Positions 1-7,424 of a DNA stretch of 8,249 nucleotides are shown in pieces (the stretch's first letter is position 1; each line of letters begins with the position of its first letter). The notes below the pieces were generated by a model that ran no database searches, was not told where the DNA came from, and saw only the letters and a program-made list of their open reading frames with translations. Origin of the DNA: Mariprofundaceae bacterium (GTDB lineage Bacteria > Pseudomonadota > Zetaproteobacteria > Mariprofundales > Mariprofundaceae). A program made the position numbers and the translations under genes. The DNA lies in assembly GCA_027018975.1 (NCBI GenBank), contig JALUXN010000264.1:1-8249 (forward strand), written 5' to 3'.

Positions 1-622
1 CAAAATTCGGTAGGATATAATAGATCATGGTTGTGATAAATTTCAGGGATGCGATACCGGATTGCTCTCCAAACTGTTGAATAGAGAAGGTAAAACGACC
101 GGCAACATCAATGCAGAAAGTAAAGAGAATAGCCAAAAACAGACTCGAACTTTGGGAGAGCAACATAGCCAATGCGATTAACATGGTGATCTCCAAGATG
201 GTGGTCAAACAAGCTTGCCAATAGGAGAGCCATTGAATCTGTTCAAATGGCAGGATGGCTGCAGCAAGAATTGTAAACATGACGATGACCTGTATGGCTA
301 GAATGGCTGATAGACCAAGAAATTTCCCTGTTAAATATTGCCAGCGATGATCTAAGCGGGTGAGCAGGATATAGAGCGTGCGATTGTTCTTCTCATCTTG
401 CAGCGACTGGATGGTGATAATGATGGCGATCAAATTGGCGATGATCGAGATGCTGCCTAGGCCAATATCGGAGATCATTAAGGCGGTATTACCCATCGTG
501 ACGGTAGCCAACAAGGTTGCAGTTGCGAGTATGAAGATGAGAAAAGCAAACACACCATAGTTGGCATGATTACGCAGCGCATCTTGAAATGTGAATTTGG
601 CAATTTGCACTGATTTTTTCAC
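1..622 (-). CDS. ABC-2 type transporter permease, PilI-like, partial (C-terminus beyond left edge)
   Basis: This is an inner-membrane permease subunit that should pair with the ATPase encoded just upstream. The frame stays open from a GTG at 622-620 to the window edge, giving 207 residues beginning VKKSVQIAKFTFQDALRNH. Hydrophobic segments lie at about residues 23-43, 51-72, 102-124, 139-156 and 160-178, with another starting near 195. The short hydrophilic stretch QDEKNNRTLYILLTR (about 75-89) before the third segment is typical of ABC-2 permeases, which often carry E(K)..R.TL there. The GTG start overlaps the ATPase stop as GTGA (4 bp), and AGGGG lies about 8 nt upstream, so translation is probably coupled. 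By order in the pilus operon it corresponds to PilI of the Myxococcus PilGHI set. The substrate is unknown; export or assembly of pilus components is inferred from context only. Confidence 0.85.
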   Translation of the reverse strand, partial: MKKSVQIAKFTFQDALRNHANYGVFAFLIFILATATLLATVTMGNTALMISDIGLGSISIIANLIAIIITIQSLQDEKNNRTLYILLTRLDHRWQYLTGKFLGLSAILAIQVIVMFTILAAAILPFEQIQWLSYWQACLTTILEITMLIALAMLLSQSSSLFLAILFTFCIDVAGRFTFSIQQFGEQSGIASLKFITTMIYYILPNF

Positions 623-1533
623 GCCGTGCCCCTATTGATATTGAGAAATGCTTCTTCAAGGGTCATCTGCTTGGGTTGAACGGCAATGAGGGAAGCCTGC
701 TCATCGGATAATATCTGTTGAATGATTGCGTCACGCAACTCAACGCGATGGGTTTCGATTGTATAGTGCTGATCATGCTGTTGCGTGATGAAACAAGAAT
801 CCGGCACATCCAAGTGACCGACGGACTCTGCATGAATCACCCACTGTTGTTGGCCATGGAGGAGAGATTCAATAGCTCCGGCAAAAATCTTTTTTCCCCG
901 GTGCAGCATAATAACATGATCACAGAGCATCTCTGCATCAGAGAGAATGTGTGAAGAAAACAATACCGTTGCACCACGTTTGATTTCATCTTGAATGACG
1001 CCACGAATGGTAGCGCGACCTATTGGATCAAGACCTGAGAGCGGCTCATCCAACAGGATGAATTCCGGCTCATGAATCAAGGCCTGCGCCAGACCGACAC
1101 GCTGAATCTGGCCTTTGGAACAGGTGCTTGTTTTTTGGTGCAACACATGGGCAAAGCTGAGCTTTTCCGCCCAAGCATGAATTCTTTGCTTGATGGTCCG
1201 TTTGTCGATACCGGAGATCGCTCCCATGCCGGCAAGAAACTCGTAGGGTGTCAGGTTTTTGTAGAAGTAGGGCTGCTCCGGCATAAAACCGACCTTGGAG
1301 CTTGGTAAGCCGCGCGTAACTGGTTGGCCGTGAAAACGAATTTCACCTTCGGATGGCTGTGCTAAACCGCACAAAATACGAAAGGTACTTGTCTTCCCCG
1401 CGCCATTTTCTCCAATATAGGCGACCGCACTATTCGCCTGCACCGAAAAAGAGATATGATCCAAAATAAGCTGCTCTTTTTGAATGATGTGGCCAGTCAT
1501 TGTACTGAAACAGAGATTTTCGACGGACAACAT
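619..1533 (-). CDS. ABC transporter ATP-binding protein, PilH-like
   Basis: This 304-residue protein is the cytoplasmic ATPase of an ABC-2 type transporter. Visible motifs in order are Walker A GENGAGKT (41-48), Q-loop Gln in MPEQPYF (Q87), signature CSKGQ (138-142), Walker B FILLDEP (158-164, D162/E163), D-loop SGLD (166-169) and H-loop SSH (H195). All catalytic positions are intact. A C-terminal extension of about 90 residues follows, as is common in the subfamily that pairs with ABC-2 permeases. The signature reads SKGQ rather than SGGQ, which is usual in this branch. The ATG at 1533 overlaps the stop of the preceding gene as TAATG, and its own stop overlaps the permease start as GTGA. These overlaps, plus the pilin genes upstream, match PilH of the Myxococcus xanthus pilGHI locus. 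Family assignment is secure; the role in pilus biogenesis is inferred from neighbours. Confidence 0.92.
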   Translation of the reverse strand: MLSVENLCFSTMTGHIIQKEQLILDHISFSVQANSAVAYIGENGAGKTSTFRILCGLAQPSEGEIRFHGQPVTRGLPSSKVGFMPEQPYFYKNLTPYEFLAGMGAISGIDKRTIKQRIHAWAEKLSFAHVLHQKTSTCSKGQIQRVGLAQALIHEPEFILLDEPLSGLDPIGRATIRGVIQDEIKRGATVLFSSHILSDAEMLCDHVIMLHRGKKIFAGAIESLLHGQQQWVIHAESVGHLDVPDSCFITQQHDQHYTIETHRVELRDAIIQQILSDEQASLIAVQPKQMTLEEAFLNINRGTA

Positions 1534-2420
1534 TATGGATGACTGCCATTTTTCTTTGCGTGGGTAAAAATAGTGAACCGTTTTGGATGCTTGCTACTGA
1601 AGATATTTCCGTTGTGATCCATCACAATCTCTCCTCCATCCGGCAGCGTGGTGGGGAGAGGGTAGTTTTTCTGCTGCAGTCGCACAAGATCATCAGGGGT
1701 AAACGATCGCCTCGGGAGAGTGTGAAGCGCCTGATCGATCTGCCGCAATACTTTTTCTGTCTGCAACAACTGCATCTGTTGGATGAATTGTTTTTGAACC
1801 TTCGGATCGTTATGTTGACGAATCAAACTCTGTAAAAACATAATTGCGCTATCGATCTGATTGCTCTTCGCCTTCATACGTAGCGCGAGGGAGAGCACAA
1901 TCGGCGGAGCATTCTGTTTGCGGGCAGAGAGCTCAAGCAGTCGCGAAGCCTGCGCAATGTTGTGGTCGAACCAGTAGGCATTGAACCCCCGGTAGTAAGA
2001 CCATTGCCAATCATCGGGAAATTCAATCATCGCCTTGATCAGTAGCGGTTCGCTCGGTCGTGCTGTCTGAGCCTGCCAAGGAATGACCGTCGCTGCCACA
2101 TAGTAAGGTGCAGGATTCTTCGGGTTGCTATTGGTGATTTTTGTCAGTTGTTGGATCAGATGAGGAATGCTTTGATCCGCAACATCTTTGGCACCAAACT
2201 CATTGATAAATGAAAACCACTGAAAAACAGCGATCAAGTTGTTGTAACCCAAGGAGAGCTGGGTTTGAATGGAAGCAGGGAGATGATAGCTGGCCTGTTG
2301 AATAGTAAGCGTTGGATCGCTTTGTTGCTTAGGAGCGAAGAGAGCCTGAAATACAGTAAAAGCAACGAGTAATATACCTATCATCCATGAGCGATAATTC
2401 GAAGATGCTTCGCGTAACAT
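1533..2420 (-). CDS. Membrane-anchored helical-repeat protein, PilG-like, of pilus ABC system
   Basis: This is a protein of about 295 residues with an N-terminal signal-anchor: a basic, short cytoplasmic start (MLREASSNYRSW) and a hydrophobic segment at about residues 11-29 (MIGILLVAFTVFQALF), followed by about 265 residues predicted to face the periplasm. The soluble part is mainly amphipathic helices with a TPR-like look around residues 85-215 (for example APYYVAATVIPW, WQWSYYRGFNAYWF, IVLSLALRMKAKS). It ends in a beta-like tail with LPDGGEIVMDHNGNIF. No enzyme motif is visible. I prefer the ATG at 2420; a TTG two codons upstream (2426) is also possible, and neither has a clear Shine-Dalgarno. 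It sits between the pilins and the ABC ATPase, the position of pilG in Myxococcus. It may link the transporter to the pilus machine in the envelope, but that is inference; by sequence alone it is a conserved protein of unknown function. Confidence 0.75.
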   Translation of the reverse strand: MLREASSNYRSWMIGILLVAFTVFQALFAPKQQSDPTLTIQQASYHLPASIQTQLSLGYNNLIAVFQWFSFINEFGAKDVADQSIPHLIQQLTKITNSNPKNPAPYYVAATVIPWQAQTARPSEPLLIKAMIEFPDDWQWSYYRGFNAYWFDHNIAQASRLLELSARKQNAPPIVLSLALRMKAKSNQIDSAIMFLQSLIRQHNDPKVQKQFIQQMQLLQTEKVLRQIDQALHTLPRRSFTPDDLVRLQQKNYPLPTTLPDGGEIVMDHNGNIFSSKHPKRFTIFTHAKKNGSHP

Positions 2421-2442
2421 GCGCAATATCAGTTAAATCAAC

Positions 2443-2889
2443 TCAGCAGCCGATTGTGTACTTCCCTATCGTCTTTTTATTTGAATGTAAAGAAGCGTTT
2501 GCTGCATTTGAATAGCTTTCATCGCCATTGAAATGCTCGGTTTGGACAGTGAAATTACTATTGGATGCATTGGAAACTTTGGCGCACACATTTTTAGAGA
2601 CCCGAGCTCCAGGCAGATTGGGAATTGTTTGCTGATACCCTGCCAGTGGTTTGAATGCAATATAGGTTTGGTTTTTAGTATAATGAGCTTCTTCAGCGAT
2701 CATAATGTTGCCGAGATCCGATTTGGCCGAAGCATTGAAAGTTTTTAGCTTATATGAGCTGAACATCGGAATCGCAATGGTTGCCAAAACACCGATGATT
2801 GCAATCGTGATCATCAGTTCAATCAGCGTAAATCCCCTTGACTCCGGGTTGATATATTTATTCCGATGGTTGTTATTTTGAAGTTTCAA
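2443..2889 (-). CDS. Second type IV pilin / pilin-like protein, TTG start
   Basis: This 148-residue type IVa prepilin has an unusually long 19-residue leader ending in ESRG, then the mature N-terminus FTLIELMITIAIIGVLATIA with Glu5 present. Prepilin peptidase should cut after G19 and methylate Phe. The hydrophobic helix runs to about mature residue 30. The globular part aligns with the PilA encoded upstream without gaps over the first 57 mature residues and shares LPGA-x-x-SK-x-V, so the two are paralogues. Unlike PilA, it carries two cysteines, C102 and the very last residue C148, which could form a C-terminal disulfide D-region as in classical type IVa pilins. The start is TTG at 2889 with GGGGAG 5 nt upstream; no ATG precedes the GFTLIEL motif in frame. 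It lies 82 bp after pilA, behind a hairpin, and may be expressed at a lower level as a minor or accessory pilin. Confidence 0.9.
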   Translation of the reverse strand: MKLQNNNHRNKYINPESRGFTLIELMITIAIIGVLATIAIPMFSSYKLKTFNASAKSDLGNIMIAEEAHYTKNQTYIAFKPLAGYQQTIPNLPGARVSKNVCAKVSNASNSNFTVQTEHFNGDESYSNAANASLHSNKKTIGKYTIGC

Positions 2890-2900
2890 CGGGACTCCCC
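2887..2900 (-). promoter_or_regulatory. Ribosome binding site and TTG start of second pilin
   Basis: On the minus strand GGGGAG (2900-2895) precedes TTG (2889-2887) by 5 nt. This fixes the start of the second pilin at a rare codon. The TTG start should lower translation relative to pilA, which has AAGGAG and ATG. Confidence 0.6.
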
Positions 2901-2919
2901 GACAAATTTATTTTCCTGA

Positions 2920-2958
2920 AGAAAATAGCGCCGAATCAGAACGCTGACTCGGCGCTAT
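2920..2958 (-). terminator. Intercistronic hairpin, probable partial terminator between pilA and second pilin
   Basis: The arms ATAGCGCCGA (2925-2934) and TCGGCGCTAT (2949-2958) are perfectly complementary. Inside them TCAG (2936-2939) pairs with CTGA (2944-2947). In the minus-strand RNA the intervening bases are G and U, so the hairpin becomes a continuous 15-bp stem with a CGUU tetraloop. In the plus-strand RNA the same position is an A-C mismatch. The minus-strand stem is followed by UUUUCUU. Both facts point to intrinsic termination of transcripts leaving pilA. Because co-oriented operon genes follow with no visible new promoter, it probably acts as an attenuator, or protects the 3' end of an abundant pilA mRNA. 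Confidence 0.75.
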
Positions 2959-2971
2959 CACTTAGATTTTA

Positions 2972-3406
2972 CTAGTTTGACCCATCGACATTTGTACCAG
3001 CAGTAGCTGATACACTGGTAATACCAGCAGATGCTTGTCCATTATACTTTTTAGTTCCATTATAGTGTTTTGCATCGATATTGTAATCGGTGGCTGTGGG
3101 AGCAGATGCCTCCTTCACAGTAACGCCTTTAGAGAGTTTCGCACCCGGAAGGCCTGAAATAGAAGAGGTTGCGGCCGATTTGCTTCCTACCATTGTAGCG
3201 ATTGCAGCGTATGCCTGAGTATCAGCATATGCCGCCTCTTCAGCACTCATGACATTCCTGAGGTCTGCTTCGGCAGCACTGTTGAATGCTTTTTCACGGT
3301 AGCTCGAAAACTGCGGAATAGCAATGGCGGCGAGGATGCCGATGATGGCGACAACGATCATCAATTCGATGAGCGTGAAGCCCTTTTCTTGGGTTGATAC
3401 ATTCAT
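2972..3406 (-). CDS. pilA: Type IV major pilin PilA (prepilin)
   Basis: This 144-residue type IVa prepilin has a 9-residue leader (MNVSTQEKG) followed by mature FTLIELMIVVAIIGILAAIA. The Gly before Phe1 and Glu5 needed for processing and assembly are present. The N-terminal helix is closely similar to that of Geobacter sulfurreducens PilA over roughly the first 57 mature residues. The remainder is a globular domain of about 78 residues rich in Ala, Ser and Thr and lacking cysteine, so there is no disulfide D-loop. The total length is typical of classical pilins and longer than the short Geobacter PilA. AAGGAG lies 9 nt before the ATG. A sigma-54-type promoter lies about 60 bp upstream and a strong hairpin follows the gene. 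This is the first gene of the pilus operon and most likely the major subunit of a surface filament used for attachment, twitching or DNA uptake. Confidence 0.95.
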   Translation of the reverse strand: MNVSTQEKGFTLIELMIVVAIIGILAAIAIPQFSSYREKAFNSAAEADLRNVMSAEEAAYADTQAYAAIATMVGSKSAATSSISGLPGAKLSKGVTVKEASAPTATDYNIDAKHYNGTKKYNGQASAGITSVSATAGTNVDGSN

Positions 3407-3467
3407 ATTGATTAGCTCCTTGAGAGATTTTGCGAGATAACGATGTCATCTACACGCAGGATGACTG

Positions 3468-3483
3468 AGCAATGTGCATGCCA
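3468..3483 (-). promoter_or_regulatory. Sigma-54 (-24/-12) promoter of pilA
   Basis: On the minus strand the sequence TGGCATG-CACA-TTGCT matches the RpoN consensus TGGCACG-N4-TTGCW with one mismatch, keeping the invariant GG and GC at exact spacing. The predicted start is near 3457, giving a leader of about 50 nt that includes the pilA ribosome binding site. In Pseudomonas, Myxococcus and Geobacter pilA is transcribed by RpoN with the activator PilR, so the same control is inferred here. Confidence 0.85.
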
Positions 3484-3520
3484 AATAATAAAACCCATGT
3501 GATGCACGCAACGGACGAAT

Positions 3521-3550
3521 GTGACGATTTTTGTCACTCCCGCATGACGA
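3521..3550 (-). promoter_or_regulatory. Putative enhancer (PilR-type) binding site upstream of pilA
   Basis: An inverted repeat GTGAC-N7-GTCAC (3521-3525 and 3533-3537) is centred about 72 bp upstream of the predicted pilA start. The half-site TGACGA occurs at 3522-3527 and again at 3545-3550, 23 bp apart, about two helical turns. Sigma-54 promoters need an upstream activator, and this symmetric element is the best candidate. The identity of the activator is inferred. Confidence 0.45.
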
Positions 3551-3607
3551 AAACCGACAGATAGGAAATCATTTCGCGCAAACCACGCTACAGAGCAGAC
3601 CCCCGAA

Positions 3608-3646
3608 AACACATCAGGGCTCCGCATCTGCGGAGCCCTGTGTGTT
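3608..3646. repeat. Long hairpin in the pilA-glmU intergenic region
   Basis: The arms CAGGGCTCCGCA (3615-3626) and TGCGGAGCCCTG (3629-3640) are perfectly complementary around TC. They are extended by AACACA (3608-3613) pairing with TGTGTT (3641-3646) with one bulged T. That is about 16-18 bp of stem. Read on the minus strand it is followed by a short TTTT run, so it could be an intrinsic terminator for a minus-strand transcript starting near 3700-3900. On the plus strand there is no T tract. No gene that it would end is evident. It may insulate the pilA promoter or be a dispersed palindromic repeat. Confidence 0.6.
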
Positions 3647-3687
3647 GGTGCCTGATGCCAAAGGGAGGGAGGGGAGGGAGAGGCACC
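3647..3687 (+). other. G-quadruplex motif inside a 7-bp inverted repeat
   Basis: GGGAGGGAGGGGAGGG (3663-3678) has four runs of at least three G separated by single A residues, the most favourable arrangement for a parallel quadruplex. It is enclosed by GGTGCCT (3647-3653) and AGGCACC (3681-3687), so the duplex arms could extrude it as a loop. It lies about 257 bp upstream of the pilA start and 233 bp upstream of the glmU start, with the G-rich strand being the glmU sense strand. The motif is seen directly; folding and function are inferred. Confidence 0.6.
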
Positions 3688-3910
3688 AGACGTGGCGAAC
3701 ATTAGTGCAGTGGTGTGAGCCCGATATGAAACAGAGATTAAAAGTTCTTCATCATGCAGATCCGTTACAACCGCACCCTCATGCGATAAGGGAAATAGGC
3801 CGATGGACTTTTTTTGGTGCCGCCATAGATTCGCGCTGCTTTTCGGTCGCGAAGGATCAGACAACCACAAGATGATCAAGCGCGGCAATCCCATCCACAT
3901 CGAGGATCAC

Positions 3911-5311
3911 ATGACCAAAAAACTTCACTACCCCGATCTGCAAGTTTGCGTACTGGCCGCCGGCCGGGGGAAGCGCATGCGCTCCAATCTCCCCAAAGTG
4001 CTGCATAAGGTGCTCGGTCGCCCGATGATCGACTATATTTTGCAGACAGTAGAGTCATTGACACCCAAAGCAATCGCCGTGGTTACCGGCCACGCCTCCG
4101 AGCAGGTGCGTGCCCATGTCGGCCAGCCGGCCAATCTGGAGTGGGTGATTCAGGACAAGCAACTCGGTACCGGCCACGCCGTGAAGCAGTGCGAAGAGGT
4201 GATTCGAGATGTACGTGATGTATTGATTGTCTGTGGCGATACGCCGCTGCTGCGCACCGAAACGCTGGCGACGCTGGTCGATGAGCATCGCCAGCGTCAA
4301 TCCGATGTCACCGTGCTCACCGCAGAACCGGCCAACCCCTTCGGCTATGGCCGTATCGTGCGTGATGCGGATGGACGGGTGACCAGCATTGTCGAAGAGA
4401 AGGATGCCGACGAAGCGCAGCGCGCCATCCACGAAGTCAGCTCCGGCATCTACTGTGTCCGCTTCGAGGTGCTCTTTGAGCTGCTGCACGCCATCGGCAA
4501 CCGCAATGCACAGGGCGAATATTATCTACCGGACATCGTACCGCTGGCGCTCACTGCCGGCCAATCGGTTGAGGCGGTGTTGATGGACGATGCCGACGAG
4601 ATGCTCGGCGTGAACGACCGCGTGCATTTGGCGCATGTCGAAGATGTGATGCAGCGGCAAATCATCGAAGAGTGGCAGCGGCGCGGCGTCACCATCGAGA
4701 AGCCGGACACGGTGCGCATCGAAGCGAGCGTGAAGATCGGCATGGACACCGTCATTCAGGCCGGCTGTTATCTGCTCGGCGCCACCCAAGTGGGCGATGA
4801 GTGCCGCATCGGACCGAACGCCGTGCTGATCGATGCCTGGGTCGATGATCGCGTCAACATCTTCGCCTTCAGCCACATCCATAGCGCTGCTGTCGGTGCG
4901 GACGCGCTGGTTGGCCCCTACGCCCGTCTGCGGCCGGAGGCGCGCCTCGATGAGCAGGTGCATATCGGCAACTTTGTCGAGGTGAAAAAGGCGGTAATCG
5001 GCGAAGGGAGCAAGGTCAACCACCTCTCCTACATCGGCGATGCCACCATCGGTCGGGATTGTAACGTCGGCGCCGGCACCATCACCTGCAACTACGACGG
5101 CGCCAACAAGTTCCTCACCGAAATTGGCGATGATGTCTTCATCGGCTCCGACACGCAGCTGGTCGCGCCGGTGCGTGTCGGTGACGGCGCAACGATTGGC
5201 GCCGGCAGCACCATCACTCGCGATGTGCCAGCGGACGGACTGACCCTGAGCGAACGCAACCCGCAGCGCCATGTCGAAGGATGGCAGCGACCGAAGAAGG
5301 ATCGCCGCTAA
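3911..5311 (+). CDS. glmU: Bifunctional N-acetylglucosamine-1-phosphate uridyltransferase / glucosamine-1-phosphate acetyltransferase
   Basis: GlmU acetylates glucosamine-1-phosphate with acetyl-CoA and then couples the product to UTP, giving UDP-GlcNAc for peptidoglycan and LPS in the cytoplasm. The 466-residue length fits the family. The N-terminal uridyltransferase domain (about 1-235) shows LAAGRGKRM (15-23), PKVLHK (28-33), QLGTGHA (84-90), GDTPLL (109-114, metal Asp110) and NDR (N235). The C-terminal left-handed beta-helix (about 257-460) shows RPEARL (R341), the catalytic His351 in VHIGNFVEVKK, NYDGANK (394-400) and GSDTQLVAP (412-420). The usual GTRM reads GKRM here. I chose ATG 3911, with GAGGA 4 nt upstream; an in-frame ATG at 3803 would add 36 residues unlike any GlmU. 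The next gene, glmS, begins directly after the stop, forming the common glmUS operon. No clear sigma-70 promoter is visible upstream. Confidence 0.97.
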   Translation: MTKKLHYPDLQVCVLAAGRGKRMRSNLPKVLHKVLGRPMIDYILQTVESLTPKAIAVVTGHASEQVRAHVGQPANLEWVIQDKQLGTGHAVKQCEEVIRDVRDVLIVCGDTPLLRTETLATLVDEHRQRQSDVTVLTAEPANPFGYGRIVRDADGRVTSIVEEKDADEAQRAIHEVSSGIYCVRFEVLFELLHAIGNRNAQGEYYLPDIVPLALTAGQSVEAVLMDDADEMLGVNDRVHLAHVEDVMQRQIIEEWQRRGVTIEKPDTVRIEASVKIGMDTVIQAGCYLLGATQVGDECRIGPNAVLIDAWVDDRVNIFAFSHIHSAAVGADALVGPYARLRPEARLDEQVHIGNFVEVKKAVIGEGSKVNHLSYIGDATIGRDCNVGAGTITCNYDGANKFLTEIGDDVFIGSDTQLVAPVRVGDGATIGAGSTITRDVPADGLTLSERNPQRHVEGWQRPKKDRR

Positions 5312-7141
<1,830 letters not shown>

Positions 7142-7172
7142 CGACTCAGATCGCGTTGCGAACGCCCAACGA

Positions 7173-7212
7173 TTGAGTAACAAGATAGTGGGGCTACCAT
7201 TTTGTTACTCAA
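7173..7212. repeat. 11-bp inverted repeat after glmS
   Basis: TTGAGTAACAA (7173-7183) and TTGTTACTCAA (7202-7212) are perfect inverted copies separated by 18 nt. No T tract follows on either strand, so it is not a typical intrinsic terminator. It could be an mRNA 3'-end stabilising stem of glmUS, a protein-binding palindrome, or a scar of an inserted element. The symmetry is seen; function is unknown. Confidence 0.5.
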
Positions 7213-7364
7213 GAGATAGTTACACAATCACGAAAGCCCCGACAGCCACGGCAACAGTGACACCACATGGCGGCACGACAGCTACGGTTACACTGACCAT
7301 CGATAAAATTGCAACCGGCACTGGTGTCATCACCGAAGTCGGCGAGGCATTCCTAACGCTATAA
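7188..7364 (+). pseudogene. Thr-rich coding-like fragment, possible remnant of a surface-protein gene
   Basis: A frame ending at TAA 7362-7364 reads through beta-like, Thr/Val-rich sequence such as TATATVTPHGGTTATVTLTI followed by DKIATGTGVITEVGEAFLTL. The alternation of small polar and beta-branched residues and the coherent codon use look like real protein, similar in style to repeat domains of secreted or surface proteins. In-frame start codons are only TTG 7173 and GTG 7188, both inside the inverted repeat region and without a clear Shine-Dalgarno. The upstream part of the frame overlaps the end of glmS out of frame and is not protein-like. It may be the tail of a decayed gene, a small real gene, or chance. 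I do not recognise a family. The chosen left limit is arbitrary. Confidence 0.25.
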
Positions 7365-7376
7365 AAGGCATCGATT

Positions 7377-7416
7377 CAGGAGGGTCGCACCCCTCCTGGC
7401 AGCCTTACAAAGGCTG
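7377..7416. terminator. Tandem hairpins between convergent glmS and cbbO/norD-like gene
   Basis: Two hairpins lie next to each other: CAGGAGGG (7377-7384) with CCCTCCTG (7391-7398), loop 6 nt; and CAGCCTT (7400-7406) with AAGGCTG (7410-7416), loop ACA. The T tracts are weak: GGTTTCC on the plus strand, and TTTTAT only about 10 nt beyond the first hairpin on the minus strand. The position between two convergent genes supports a bidirectional terminator. Confidence 0.55.
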
Positions 7417-7424
7417 GGTTTCCA

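Noticed and set aside
1107..1122. CSKGQ in place of LSGGQ as a defective ABC signature
   Set aside because: SKG-type signatures are common in ATPases paired with ABC-2 permeases, and all the other catalytic motifs are intact.
3565..3575. Short palindrome GAAAT-C-ATTTC
   Set aside because: It is only 5 bp per arm in AT-rich sequence and can occur by chance.
3809..3815. T7 run as a terminator in the glmU leader
   Set aside because: No adequate GC-rich stem precedes it; only a 4-bp CCCT/AGGG pairing lies nearby.
3412..3900. Minus-strand open frame of 162 codons in the pilA-glmU gap
   Set aside because: It crosses the sigma-54 promoter, the hairpin and the G4 complement, is rich in His, Trp and Cys without domain character, and runs into the pilA ribosome binding site. 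It is most likely chance.
3803..3910. In-frame upstream extension of GlmU from ATG 3803
   Set aside because: The added 36 residues do not resemble GlmU. ATG 3911 has GAGGA at proper spacing and gives the family's normal length.
4526..5272. Minus-strand open frame of 248 codons inside glmU
   Set aside because: It is antisense to the strongly conserved beta-helix repeat of GlmU and arises from its GC-rich, repetitive codons. The translation has no recognisable domain.
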